Assembly: GCF_036785885.1 (NCBI RefSeq)
Contig: NC_092317.1
Span: forward strand, 1,614,501 to 1,678,500
Length of the DNA stretch: 64,000 nt
Direction of reading: 5' to 3'
DNA from: Coffea arabica
Lineage: Eukaryota; Streptophyta; Magnoliopsida; Gentianales; Rubiaceae
How positions within the stretch are numbered: the first letter of the stretch is position 1; each line of letters starts with the position of its first letter. Positions 37,151 through 47,971 of the stretch are shown here, piece after piece. The notes under the pieces are model-generated. The model searched no databases, was not told the origin of the DNA, and saw only the letters and a program-made list of their open reading frames with translations. The position numbers were made by a program, and so were the translations under genes.

Positions 37151-37528
37151 ACCGTCCTGGGGCAAACCACTATTAGGGCTCCGAGAAGCCCTGGGAAACA
37201 ATCCCGCAGAGGGCGGGGAGAATCCCCCTCGGCGCGGGATTGAGACTATTTTGGGCAGGTCCCGAAACGTACGGAGGTCGGACTTACCAGCAGCTATAAA
37301 TGGTACCGCACATCCGCTGCACAAGGTACGCTCACTATTCGCCAATTACTCCGGACCATTTTACTTCCCGTGAACCTCACTCACCAGAAAATTAACTTGA
37401 CCGTCGGAGTGTCCTCGGGGACGACCTCGGGGCTCCCCTGTGAGATCACTCTCTTGTTCGCTTTGCAGGATTGGGACACGCCGAACTCATCAGGTCAGCT
37501 CAGTCCGGGGAAGTTCAGTGCTTCTTCA
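37125..37528 (+). repeat. 3' LTR, left end deleted
   Basis: 404 bp aligning to 33128-33547 of the 5' LTR; the first 53 bases are missing and a 16-bp gap lies near the right end. It ends CTTCTTCA, followed by the duplication GTTAC. Confidence 0.92.
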
Positions 37529-37533
37529 GTTAC

Positions 37534-38095
37534 CATTTATATTTAGCCGGTGCAAAGATGCATACACCCCCACCCTACAAAAAGAAAAAGAAAGAAAGAC
37601 AAACCACTGCATCTTGTATTGCAATGATATATGTAGTCGCTTGTAATCATGCATGTGAATGGGTCATGAGAATTGGGGCACCAGCGTTATCATTGTTGAT
37701 GGACCTTCTCCTTCTTAATACAGTTTGAGACAAAAAATTATGAGCCTATGCTATGAATGATTGTTTTCTTTTTGTCGAATCATTTTACTTAGCTTTAAGG
37801 ATTAAAAAAAATGCAACTAACTGTTTTTCCACCAAATATTCTCGGATCTAGCAAAAGCAAAATGTGCGCCTTGATTCAAAAAAATAAAAGTGAAGCACAG
37901 TTCAGCTTAGCAGAAATTGTTGAACTAAGCTATATTGGTATTAGTATAGTCCCTTTTTTTCCCCTAGGAAATTTCAGGAGATTTTACTGAATAACTGTGA
38001 CTAACTCTACTACTTACATCCATATCATTGATATTTTCTTTCCAAATAAAAGGAGCAGATATGAAATAGTGTAGCTAAACTAACGTAGCCATCTT
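37534..38095. other. Intergenic, no gene recognised
   Basis: AT-rich sequence resuming the DNA interrupted by the LTR element. Nothing identified. Confidence 0.4.
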
Positions 38096-38310
38096 GACTC
38101 TTCTCCACTGCAGCTCCTTCGCTTTGATCAGCGCCCATCTTAATGCTGTTGCTTCATCCTGCATTTTTTGGTTGGTGCTTCTCTCCACCAGTAACCATTC
38201 CGCTTGCACTTGGTTACCTGCTCTTGTTGCTGAAATCCCAATCCCAAGTTTGTTGGAGCCCTTGTCTTGTTCCACAGCTATGTGCAGCAGCAGTCGAATA
38301 ATGCGTAGGT
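38096..38310 (-). pseudogene. RVT_3-type RNase H fragment (probable LINE remnant)
   Basis: On the minus strand a short frame reads LGIGISATRAGNQVQAEW, then DEATALRWALIKAKELQWRR, which fits the middle of the RVT_3 RNase H found at the C terminus of plant LINE ORF2 proteins and in stand-alone relatives. The N-terminal catalytic aspartate segment and the following conserved ESD motif are absent; the frame runs out at MATLV. It is too short and lacks splice partners, so it is best read as a transposon scrap. Confidence 0.5.
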
Positions 38311-38591
38311 AATGGTACACAACAATAATACACTGTGATTGCTACACCAAATAATAATAATGTTGTAAATACAACAATGGAAATGGACGAAAGCACAACT
38401 ACATAACCGTAATTGCTTTTAAGTCTGAATATACTCAATGATGAGTATATGATAAAAAAAAAAAAAAAACTGATGATACACTCCAAGGATCAGCCGCTAT
38501 ATTCCATCCAAAAATATAAATATAAAAAATATATAAAAAGACCAGCTGCTATCCTATATATGAGAGTAGTGATTTTGACATAATAAAATGC

Positions 38592-38800
38592 GGGTTTAAC
38601 TAACGAGGACCCTAATGACACTCATTAGGAGGGTATTAGGTGTTAATTTTTTATCAAATATAATATTATTTTTTTAAAAAAAATCTAAATACAGAGGTGC
38701 ATTAAATATGAGAGTGTGCGTTTACATAATAAATTAGGTAATTAGGCGTAATCTAGCCCTATTAACAAATGACACCCTAGGGTACCGATTAGAAAATTTT
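38592..38800. mobile_element. Possible diverged MITE
   Basis: Begins GGGTTTAACTAACGAGGACCC and ends CACCCTAGGGTACCGATTAG; the ends are about 70 percent complementary by eye (CTAA..ACCCTA..TTA). It resembles the 15703-15941 element in its CTAACGAG and TTAG words. Confidence 0.3.
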
Positions 38801-39456
38801 ATCAAATGCTATAACAATTACACTGCAAAACCAAATGTATAGGTAGAGATCTCATCATGCATACATTTGTTTTGATTCCAATCATTCATGACCAAGATTT
38901 AGTAGTCGCTAAATCCGATTGACTTTTTTTTAATATATATAAATATAAATATCTGAATGAGTTATCTATGCTTCAAGTGAAATTTATCACATGGATGGAT
39001 ATATAACTTCAATAAGTACTGTTGCATGGATTAGAAATCTCAAAACCCCAAGACCCTGAAAATCCACCATGCTCCATATTATTTGGATTTTGGACCAAAG
39101 TTGCGGTCAATAATTTGGTCGGGCCCCTATCCCCAAGGAAAACCGGCCAAAAACACTGGTCCAGCCGCGCACGAACCCTCGAGGCAACATGTGCTGACTC
39201 GTCAAATTATCCCTCAAGCACACACATACAGTGTATATCACGTTCCTTTCTTTTCTCTTTTCTTTTTTTTTTTTCCTGCCGCACCCATCTACATCCATTA
39301 AAAGAGGGGTTACCCAACTTAATCTCTTTCTCACTCGAACGTCGGCCCATTTCCTCTACAAAAGTACTACTACATCACCATGATTAGGGGAAAACACTAG
39401 TGATTTACCATTGATTTCCTGCTTAAGTACGTAGCTAGCGGAAAAAAAGTTCCAAA
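38801..39456 (+). promoter_or_regulatory. Presumed promoter and 5' UTR of the CYP90D1-like gene
   Basis: Upstream region of the P450. It includes a T-rich stretch at 39253-39274 and a CT-rich block just upstream of the likely leader. No specific box can be supported. Confidence 0.35.
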
Positions 39457-42065
39457 ATGGACAATTGTACGGGCAATTTGTTGGCCACAGCAATCCTCCT
39501 GTCCGCCATTATTTTCTACAGGAAACTCATATGTTGCAAACTCCTGTCAAGCTACACCACTCCTCGACTCCCTTTAGGCACTCTTGGATGGCCTTTTCTC
39601 GGAGAAACCCTCGACTTCATCTCTTGCGCTTACTCTGACCGCCCTGAGACCTTCATGGACAAGCGTCGTCTCATGTAAGCCGTTTTATATCTATAATAAT
39701 AAATCTTCAATAAAGCTAGCTACCTAGCTAATGATGATATTCTTGTAGTATGACGACGTGTGATAGTAGTGTATTTGTTGCTGGTTAAATGAAGTTTTGG
39801 GGTGTTTATCTTTCATTTGTAGATATGGGAAGGTGTTCAAGTCGCATATATTTGGAAATCCTACGATTGTTTCCACGGATGCAGATGTTAGCAGGAGTAT
39901 TCTGCAAAGCGATGCGAAAACTTTTGTACCCTCTTATCCAAGATCTCTGACTGAGCTGATGGGGAAGTCCTCTGTGTTACTCATCAGTGGAAACTTGCAG
40001 AGGAGAATACATGGGCTGATTGGAGCTTTCTGCAAGTCGTCGCATCTGAAAGCGCAGATTACCTGTGACATGCAGAAATATGTTCAAGAATCTATGAAGA
40101 GCTGGAGTGAAGATCATCCCGTGTACATTCAAGACCAAGCCAAAAATGTCAATGGATCTCCTTACCTCTCTCTCTCTCTCTCTCTCTCTCCTGCATCTCA
40201 CATCAAAATCGCACGTACGCACCAGAGTCATGACCGGACACAGTGAATGTCCAGTGGGATTTCATTCAAAAAGAAAATGATGACAGAAAATTAAGGATCT
40301 GAAACCTTAAAACACAATGATGAGAACTGCCTACATACTGACTTTGCCTGAATCATGATGTCCGAAAACTTAGGATCAGCGTAATGATTATGTTTAAAAA
40401 TGTGTTTGTACACTCGTGTGAGTGTTCCCACTAACTTTCGTCTTTTATTCTCATCTTTTCAGATTGCCTTCCAAGTTTTAGTCAAGGCGTTGATTAGTTT
40501 GGATCCAGGTCAAGACATGGAGTTTCTCAAAAAACAATTTCAAGAATTCATAGCGGGCCTCATGTCTTTGCCGATAAATGTGCCCGGAAGTAGACTTTAC
40601 CGATCGCTACAGGCAAGTCATATGAACCGGTGTACTATCTATTTTTGGCCCAATCAGTTGAAGTTATACAGCTTCAGAATAATTGAGGTTAGAACTCACC
40701 TGGCTGTCATATCTTTGATTTTCAGGCAAGAAAGAAGATGGTCAACTTAATACACAGAATAATCCAGGATAAAAGAAGCAGCCTCGACAGTTCATTCCCA
40801 AAGGACATAGCGGAAATTTGGCTGAGTGATGCAAGCCAACAGCTAACGGACGATGTAATATCAGACAATATCATAGACTTGATGATACCAGGAGAGGATT
40901 CAGTGCCAGTACTCATGACTTTGGCTATAAAATACCTTTCAGATTGCCCCACTGCCCTCCAACAATTGACGGTATGATCTTTGCTTGCGTGATTTTTGTT
41001 TCCCTGTTGTGTTGAATTGTTGAACCTAAGCGGCGCGGAAGCAAATACTGTAGGTGATATGCACCGTCGTGCACGTGCGGCTTATATTCTAAAGTTGAGG
41101 TTGAGCACTATGATTCTGGAACTAACTAATTGTCATTCTTGTCCTGATCCCAGTTTTATCCTAGTGATGGCTTTTCGTTTATTTACTGTATAAATTGTTG
41201 ATTGGTGCTCCTGTCCGTAGTTTGGCCGTATCCACTAACTTTCCCAACATCTTCCAATTTTGTCTCTTTTCATCTCAAAAGTTGAAGTTGGGCATATCTT
41301 TTTTCATTCTAAATTCTGTCAAATCATGGAACATTTTGGTGTAAATGTCAGAACGCGTTGGATTGGGATCAAAATTTCACATATTTCTAGCCAGTAATCG
41401 ACCTAATTTGCCACATTATTAGGTTCTCCATGATGTTTTCTGAAAAGCAATTTTGGCACAAGAAATCTAAGCACTAAACTAGTCATATACAGCAGTCCCT
41501 TTTTGAAATTTGGTGTTTTACACCTAAATTTTGCAGATGTTGCAAAATCCATCATAGATTCCAAAAGAGAAAAAAATGTTTGACCAAAAAGTCAATAAAA
41601 GAAACTGTACCGGTCGAAACAAAAACAAGAAAATTGCTGAACGTACTGCAACGTGTTAACGAGCCAAGGAGTTAGTCGTCAAGGATGCGGTGTTGATTGG
41701 CATTTTGATTGCCAACCGTAAGAATGCTTGATAAATTGCACCGTACATAATACGGTCCAATTTATGTGTAACCGATGGAATGGTCAATCAATCTCTTTTC
41801 CCTTTTATATGCTTTCATCATTTTTACCGAATTAATTAATTTGGTGGTGGTTTTGTTTACAGGAGGAAAACCTGAGACTCAAAAGAATCAAAGAAAATCT
41901 TGAAGAACCATTGTGTTGGAGAGATTATTTATCTCTACCATTTACACAAAATGTGAGTTTTAATTAATATTGATCTAAACATATGACTTCAAAACTGGAA
42001 ACCCGTTAATGAATTAATGCACTCATCATGTACCACCAGCCGTAATTATATACGCGTGGTTTTGA

Positions 42066-42135
<70 letters not shown>

Positions 42136-43242
42136 GCATGCATGCATAATGCAGGTGATCACAGAAACACTGCGAATGGGAAACATAATCATAGGAGTAA
42201 TGAGGAAAGCCACCAAGGACGTTGAGATTAAAGGACATTTCATACCAAAAGGCTGGTGTGTATTTACGTATTTTAGATCCATACATCTGGATGAAGATGC
42301 ATATGATTCTCCCTGTCAGTTCAACCCCTGGCGGTGGCAAGTAAGAAATTAAACATATATATATATATGACCAATTCCCTGCTGTAGACTTCCCTTGATT
42401 TTCCTTCAAAAAGAAAAAAAAAAAAAAAGACTTCCCTTGATTTCTCAAATAGTAGCGTAATATTTTACAACAAGTTTTTACAAAATATCAGATATTGAGA
42501 GCATTTTGGATTTTATACGCCCAATTTTTATGCTTATTGGTGTGGAAAAAGTAAACTAGTAGCCGCACATTGCAGGAGCGGGACACGAGCGGCAGCAGCT
42601 TCACTCCCTTTGGGGGTGGACAAAGGCTGTGCCCGGGCCTTGACCTGGCCAGGCTTGAAGCTTCTATCTTCCTTCACCATTTTGTTACCCAATTTAGGTA
42701 TGTCCAAGGCTTCTTTTTTTTTTTATTTTGAATAAATCTTTTATATTCTGAGTACACGGAATTTTTTTTTTTTTGCACGAATAGAAGTGTATTTTAAATT
42801 TGAATAAAGATTATATGTCATCCATCTGGATCTACCTACCACTGTAAAAAAGATTTTTACACGGAGGAGTGTATAAAATATTACTAATATTTTTTGCTTT
42901 TTCCAGCATTGTACTTTTCTCTTTCTTCTATTTATTCGTATTTATTTTTGTTCTTGGATTTCTTATTCTTCTTTAGAGTTACCTGTCTTTCATATCGATG
43001 CAAGTGAAACTTAAGAAATATGCGAGTCTTTGGATCCAAAAATTTACCTTTTAATACTACCAGCTAGCTAGCACTATTGTATAGTAGTATCAAATTGATG
43101 TAAAGAAGGATCCACTGACTGATATAGGTGGGCGGCGGAGGAAGATTGCATTATCAATTTCCCTACGGTGAGAATGAAGAAGAGGATGCCGGTGTGGGTC
43201 AAAAGGAGGAGAGACAACTCTTGTTCAAAACCAAAACACTAG
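39457..43242 (+). CDS. CYP90D1: Cytochrome P450, CYP90D1-like (brassinosteroid C-23 hydroxylase), eight exons
   Basis: Known family role: C-23 hydroxylation of 3-epi-6-deoxocathasterone and related intermediates in brassinosteroid synthesis at the ER. Exons: 39457-39674, 39823-40147, 40463-40612, 40726-40971, 41863-41952, 42155-42340, 42576-42697, 43128-43242; the frame is open for 483 residues. Features: N-terminal membrane anchor ([14 protein letters not shown]), [42 protein letters not shown]-helix [10 protein letters not shown], ExxR motif ETLR (347-350), FNPWRW, and the heme loop [10 protein letters not shown] with Cys424. These words and the exon phases match CYP90D1 rather than CYP90A or CYP90B. 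Intron 3 has a GC donor. The exon 2 donor (AAT/GTCAAT) is weak but is the only one that keeps the frame. The C terminus is lengthened by a basic tail ([14 protein letters not shown]). Confidence 0.95.
40165..40191. repeat. CT microsatellite in CYP90D1 intron 2
   Basis: About 13 CT units starting about 18 bp after the exon 2 donor. Confidence 0.9.
42068..42129. repeat. TA microsatellite in CYP90D1 intron 5
   Basis: About 30 TA units ending some 25 bp before the exon 6 acceptor at 42154, a likely polymorphic site in the branch-point region. Confidence 0.95.
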
Positions 43243-43437
43243 GACGAGTGGGTCAAAAATGAACCGAACCTTCCCCGCTGCTTTCCTGGGTACATCCACC
43301 ACAAATTGTCAAATGCCAACAGATTTCCGGCTGTTTGCATACTCGGAGGTTGGAGATGTAAACTCCCCCAGTAGCGATGGCAGTCTCAGTCAGGATCCTC
43401 CAAGCACTATTAATTTGTGGGTTAAGGATTACAGCAG
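43243..43437. other. 3' flank of the CYP90D1-like gene
   Basis: Presumed 3' UTR up to the start of a MITE. An open frame at 43259-43765 spans this and the MITE and is not called as a gene. Confidence 0.45.
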
Positions 43438-43668
43438 GAGTCCAAAATTATCTCAAATAATATTTCGTTTGCATCACAAACACATTTTTCAACCTATCTT
43501 TTTATATTTCCAACTACTTTTTATCTCACATACATCACATCATAAAAAGTACTACAGTAATTATTTTTTATATTTCCAACTACTTTTTATCTCACATACA
43601 TCACATCATAAAAGTACTACAGTAATTATTCCAAATAATATTTCAAATAATACACTATCCAAACAAAC
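43438..43668. mobile_element. MITE, CACATACATCACA-core family, copy H with internal duplication
   Basis: Left GGAGTCCAAAATTATCTCAA, right ACACTATCCAAACAAACC. The core block, CCAACTACTTTTTATCTCAC then ATACATCACATCATAAAA and GTACTACAGTAATTATT, occurs twice in tandem (about 43499-43564 and 43566-43630), making this copy longer than the others. It lies some 200 bp downstream of the P450 stop codon. Confidence 0.7.
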
Positions 43669-43844
43669 CTTTGTAAGATTAGAGCAGCAGACCAAAAAAA
43701 ACGAAAATGACAATAATGGCTATATAGTGACTGCACTGCACACGTGTGGGTGTGGGGGCAGCTGAAGCTCACGTCTTTTGTCGTTTTCTTAAGGTACGTA
43801 GGAAGCTTGTTTTAATGATAGATTTTATGTTATGATTACTTCTA

Positions 43845-44155
43845 TTGAGGAGAGATAGAAAAAGATGAAGAAAAATTCGATGAATCACCACTGATTCAAA
43901 TCACGAGTATCTAATCACTCGCTAGCGAAATATTTTTAGAAAAATCTGATTATTAGAATGTAGGTCAAGAAATTAGATTTTTTGATCTACATCCAAGTAG
44001 AGATCTAAAAAGGTCAAGGAGAATATGATAAATCATCACCGATTCAAACGAATATCGAAACATTCACTAATAAAATATTTTTAAAAAAAGTTTGAATATT
44101 AGATTGAAGGTCAAAGGATCTGTTCTCTTGATCTACGTGAAAATAGAGTTTTAAA
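43845..44155. repeat. Diverged tandem duplication of about 130-140 bp
   Basis: Two units. Both contain, in order, GAT(G/A)AATCA(C/T)CAC(T/C)GATTCAAA, a CACTCGCTAGC/CATTCACTAAT word, AAATATTTTTA, a TATTAGA word, AGGTCAA and TTGATCTAC. The first is about 43885-44005, the second about 44020-44150. Divergence is substantial, so the duplication is old. No coding role seen. Confidence 0.6.
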
Positions 44156-45450
44156 CCTCCCCTAGTCACTTATTATCATTGGTTTTACTACTTTAAACTC
44201 TCGGTTTCTTGATGACGTATACCACCAAGCTTGGATTCGTGACCATTAGGAACCTTTTTTTCCAAAGGAAACTAGAAAAATATCCAAAAAAATATATGTA
44301 TATCATGGAACGGAGTGCAATTGCTACTTTCTCAGAGTGCCAATACTCTTACCCTACCCTCACTCCCTCCTCCCTCTTTTTCCCCACCCCACCCCCTTTC
44401 CTTCTTCTCCTTCCTCCTTATCCACCCCCGCCCGTTCAATTCCCCTTTCCCACCCCCTTGTTACCTCCTCTCCTTTTTCATCTGGCCGCCTGCCAGGACC
44501 AACAAGTTCAAAACTTGGGCAGTGAAAAATATCAACAATATCTCGTTGACTAGTTTTAGAAGAAGTGTATAATTTTATCAGCCGTTCACTTGAATTAGCT
44601 AGCAAAGCTTTAGCTGGATTATTATTAGCACATGAAGTAATAGCCAAGACAGTAGAATACACACGAGATCTGCACCTAAAAAAAAAACTAAATTTACCAT
44701 CACACAATATTCACGGAAACATTTCAGAAAATCCATGAAATTTGGCGAGTTTCTATTAAGCGAAAGAATTCAAGTGGCCCAACTACCACTTCACAAAGTT
44801 GAAACGCAAGCCCATCCTCGTCATAAACTAATCTCTTCCTCTTCTTAATACACACCCTTTTGAACTGCTAGCCAGCTAGCCCAAGGGGCGTGAAAAAGAA
44901 GATTTAAGCGGGCCATTTTGTCAAAAAAACCCCCCCCCCCCCCGGTTTTATTTCCTGCTAAGAGGCCTTAGCTTCCCCGTTTTTTTTTTTTTTTTTAAAT
45001 TTCTTTGGGGAGGCTTGGTAATTTAATAATAATAATAATTACCTCAGGTAGTCAGGCTCTGTCCGTGGCTCCACTTCGATTTTTGTATTTTTGGCGCCCT
45101 CCGCCAAAATCCGGTGTGTATTGATAATTATTACCGCATAGCTAAATCGGTTGTGCTTATCAAATTTTTTTTTTCACCCTAAGAAACGGTTTGTATAAGT
45201 TGCCAAAAGATAATTAACTACTATACATAAATATTTTCGTTTTGGGGCAAAAAAGGAGCTACGACTGGCAGTATTCTTTGACCCCAAAAAAAAAAAAAAA
45301 CACTAGTAGTATTATCGTTTGCCCCAGAAGACTAGCAAAATTTGGCTGGTCCCCGCTTCTCAGATAGGCCAAAGACATATTATTAATAACAATAATACTG
45401 CTCGTGGCAGGATTCGTCGCAACCTCGCCATTTTCAGCTTATAAGGTTTG
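44156..45450. other. Intergenic with pyrimidine-rich and homopolymer blocks
   Basis: Contains a strongly C/T-rich strand block at about 44345-44490, a C14 run at 44930-44943, a T run near 44980-44996, an AAT repeat near 45025-45040 and an A run near 45286-45300. The open frames through the C/T block are composition effects, not genes. Confidence 0.5.
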
Positions 45451-46590
45451 GCTTAAATTCTGTGATCTCTGGAGTATAATTCACTGAATAAATCTCAGCA
45501 AAATAGGCGCATAACTAGGGTTCATAATCTGTACGCTTCCCGGAAAAGATATTTACTAAATTAGATTATGCTGTGTCAGGGTTTCTTCATCTGAGGCTTT
45601 AAGAAAATCGTTATATTTGGAAGCTTATTCGTTTAATCTCTCATTGTGTAACTCGAAATCTCCCTCTCTCCTCCGCGAAATATTAAAATTTTGAAGAAAT
45701 TTGCAGCTGAAGGTATCTCTGTTGAGCTCACGAGAGTTTGGACAAACTTGGTGAGTTTTCGCTGTTTCATCAAGCAAAAATGTATTTGGTTACCAAGTAA
45801 TGTCTGTATTTTGGAATTCTCTTCCGGCAGGTTCTTGTAGCGATCAAAGTTACGAGTTTGGCTAATTCCTCAAGTAATTTGTGTATTTGTTTGATAATCA
45901 CTAGCTGGAGTTTTTAAGATAGCCCCGCTGTTCTGATCAGTAGTAATTCGAGGTTTTGATATGTGTCTAGACGAATTCTTAGTGCAGCACGATGGTCTTG
46001 TCATTTAAGTACGTTTGATGTACCTACCCAAAATTAGCTGAAAGGAGTAGCAAATAAGAAGGCCACTCATACTAGGGTTAGTTTAGTTGCTTATAAACCA
46101 GAGTAGGTCCAAGCTTGTGGAAATGGACTTCAAGAACGAATTTAACAACTGAATACACCGTAGACAATTGGACGTTGACTTTTCAAATTTTGTTTGCTTC
46201 GTAGTTGTTGTTCTGGTGTGGCATTTGGGGACTTTGAGGCAGGTTTTGTTGTTCTGCCAGATTAGTAAGCCAATTGAGTTTTGGGATTATAGTTAGCTGC
46301 AAGTTGTCTTAAATGTGATTAAGCTATTCTGACTTCATCACAGCAAAGCTGTAGAAACACGTGGATTTTATTAAGCCACTACTTGATGATTTCAGTCCAA
46401 GATGGTGGGCATTCTAGGAATCTTTGTATACTCGTAGTTTTTCCTTTTTATCATGTTTACAATGCATGGAGCTGAAACAAAAGTCAAGCTAAAGTCATAA
46501 TTCTTTGCCAACTAAGTTGTCTTACAAGCTTCTTTCCTTGTGTAACTTGATTACTCCAATTCATTTATCTTCTTTGTAGTGTAACTTGAC
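45451..46590 (+). promoter_or_regulatory. Presumed promoter and intron-containing 5' UTR of the FLX-like gene
   Basis: Strong splice signals upstream of the start codon suggest leader introns: a donor ACTTG/GTGAGT at about 45750, an acceptor TTCCGGCAG at about 45830, and an acceptor TTTGTAG at 46579 only 11 bp before the ATG. Exact leader exons cannot be fixed without transcript data. Confidence 0.5.
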
Positions 46591-47971
46591 ATGGCTGGAA
46601 GAAACCGGATGCCTCGCGAAGCATTTGATAACCGACGTGGATATCCTCCAGAAGGACCTGTTCTACATGGTCCTTTACCACGGCCTATACCTCCTCATCC
46701 TGCTTTACTGGAGGAGGAGCTTGAAATGCAGCATGCCGATATTCGCAGGCTTTTAGATGAAAATCGAAGACTGGTTGAAGATAGAGTTGCTTTGCAGCAG
46801 GATCTGGGTGCTGCAAACGAAGAACTTCGTCGTATGAATCTTATCTTAGCTGATATTCGTGCTGAACAGGAAGTCCAGTCGAGGGAACTTATCGAAAGGG
46901 GATTGAAGTTGGAAGCTGATCTTCGTGCTACTGAGCCTCTGAAAATCGAGGCTGGACAACTTCGTGCTGAAGTTCAGAGGCTGAACACCATCAGGCAGGA
47001 TATGTCTGGGCAAGTGCAGGCCCTTACAAAAGACCTTACAAGATTGCAAGCTGATAACCAGCAGATTCCTCGTTTAAGGGCTGAGCTTGACGGACTACAT
47101 CAGGAACTTATGCGCTCTAGGTTTCTCTTTTTCCTAAGTGCTATTGCTGTGCTTACACCTTGGGTGATTGTACCATGTCTTGACTAACTGCCTTGATTTT
47201 TTTTTCCTGTGATAATGAATTTGACTTTCAGAGCTGCTATTGACTATGAAAAGAAAGTAAATATTGAGCTGGTGGAGCAGAGACAAGCAATGGAGAAGAA
47301 TTTGGTCAGTATGGCTCGAGAAGTTGAAAAGCTGCGTGCAGAGCTTGCCAATTCTGATGGCCGAGGATGGTCTGCAGGTCAGTCGTTTACTTTTCATCTA
47401 CGACGATACTTGCACACTTATTATTTTTTTTCACACTTATGTTTGTTGTATGGTCTTGGTGCATGATCTGCATTTTACTTGTGAGCAAACACAACTGCCT
47501 CCTTTCATGTGTATGTTATTATTTCTTAACATTCATTTTATCCAACTTCATGATGGTTTCTGATAGTGACCTTTCTTGGCAAGAAGCAAAATGGATAGAA
47601 TTATTTTTGTTGCTTTTTTTTTGTGGTAAAATAATTAGACTTGTGTGGGTTTTGTTTTGTCCTTGTCATATTTTAATTTTACTGTACCTTTTGCTGCAGG
47701 TGGACCATATGGGATGAAATTCAGCAGCCCTGAGGGTGGTTTTCCTGGACCTTACGGTGACGGATATGGAGCTCATATGGTATCAATGCTCATGATCAGT
47801 TAGTTTATAGTGGATCATTGTTATCTCTAAATACCGTGTGTTAAGGAAGAGAAATTTTTTGGACTGACATGAATAAACTTTTCTCAGGGTGCTGCCAACA
47901 AGGGTCCATTCTATGGCTCAAGTTCGGCTTCATGGGCAGGAGTAGAGAAGCCACGTATCAATCGCCGTTGA
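46591..47971 (+). CDS. FLL3: FLX-like coiled-coil protein (FLOWERING LOCUS C EXPRESSOR-LIKE 3 type), four coding exons
   Basis: FLX family members are plant coiled-coil proteins; FLX and FLL4 act with FRIGIDA to promote FLC expression in Arabidopsis, while the FLL3 role is little known. Coding exons 46591-47120, 47232-47377, 47700-47779 and 47888-47971, all GT-AG, give 279 residues. The N terminus ([20 protein letters not shown], then [20 protein letters not shown]) is the family signature. A long Leu/Glu/Arg-rich coiled coil follows at about residues 40-225, then a Gly/Pro/Tyr-rich tail ([15 protein letters not shown]) and a basic end (VEKPRINRR). Length matches FLL3. Assignment to FLL3 rather than FLL1 or FLL2 rests on this short form and on the neighbours. 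Nuclear location is inferred from family members. Confidence 0.9.

Larger units (their letters stand above)
33075..37528 (+). mobile_element. Defective Ty3/gypsy LTR retrotransposon, Tat-like
   Basis: Bounded by LTRs beginning TG and ending CA, with a 5-bp duplication GTTAC at 33070-33074 and 37529-37533. Order: 5' LTR, primer-binding site (TGGCGCCGTCTGTGGGAA at 33550-33567), gag, protease remnant, reverse transcriptase, RNase H, start of a second RNase H, then directly the 3' LTR lacking its first 50 or so bases. Two RNase H domains in series are a mark of the Tat group. Integrase, the polypurine tract and the 3' non-coding region are missing. The reading frames carry several stops and frameshifts, so the copy is dead. 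The LTRs differ at about 12 of 400 aligned bases plus a 16-bp gap, my manual count. Confidence 0.93.

Noticed and set aside
43259-43765. 168-codon open frame after the P450
   Set aside because: Most of it lies in a MITE copy with an internal duplication, which also repeats the predicted peptide.
44209-44707. Several overlapping open frames, proline- and phenylalanine-rich on the plus strand
   Set aside because: They follow from a C/T-rich strand bias; no start context, splice sites or family motifs, and all frames are open for the same reason.
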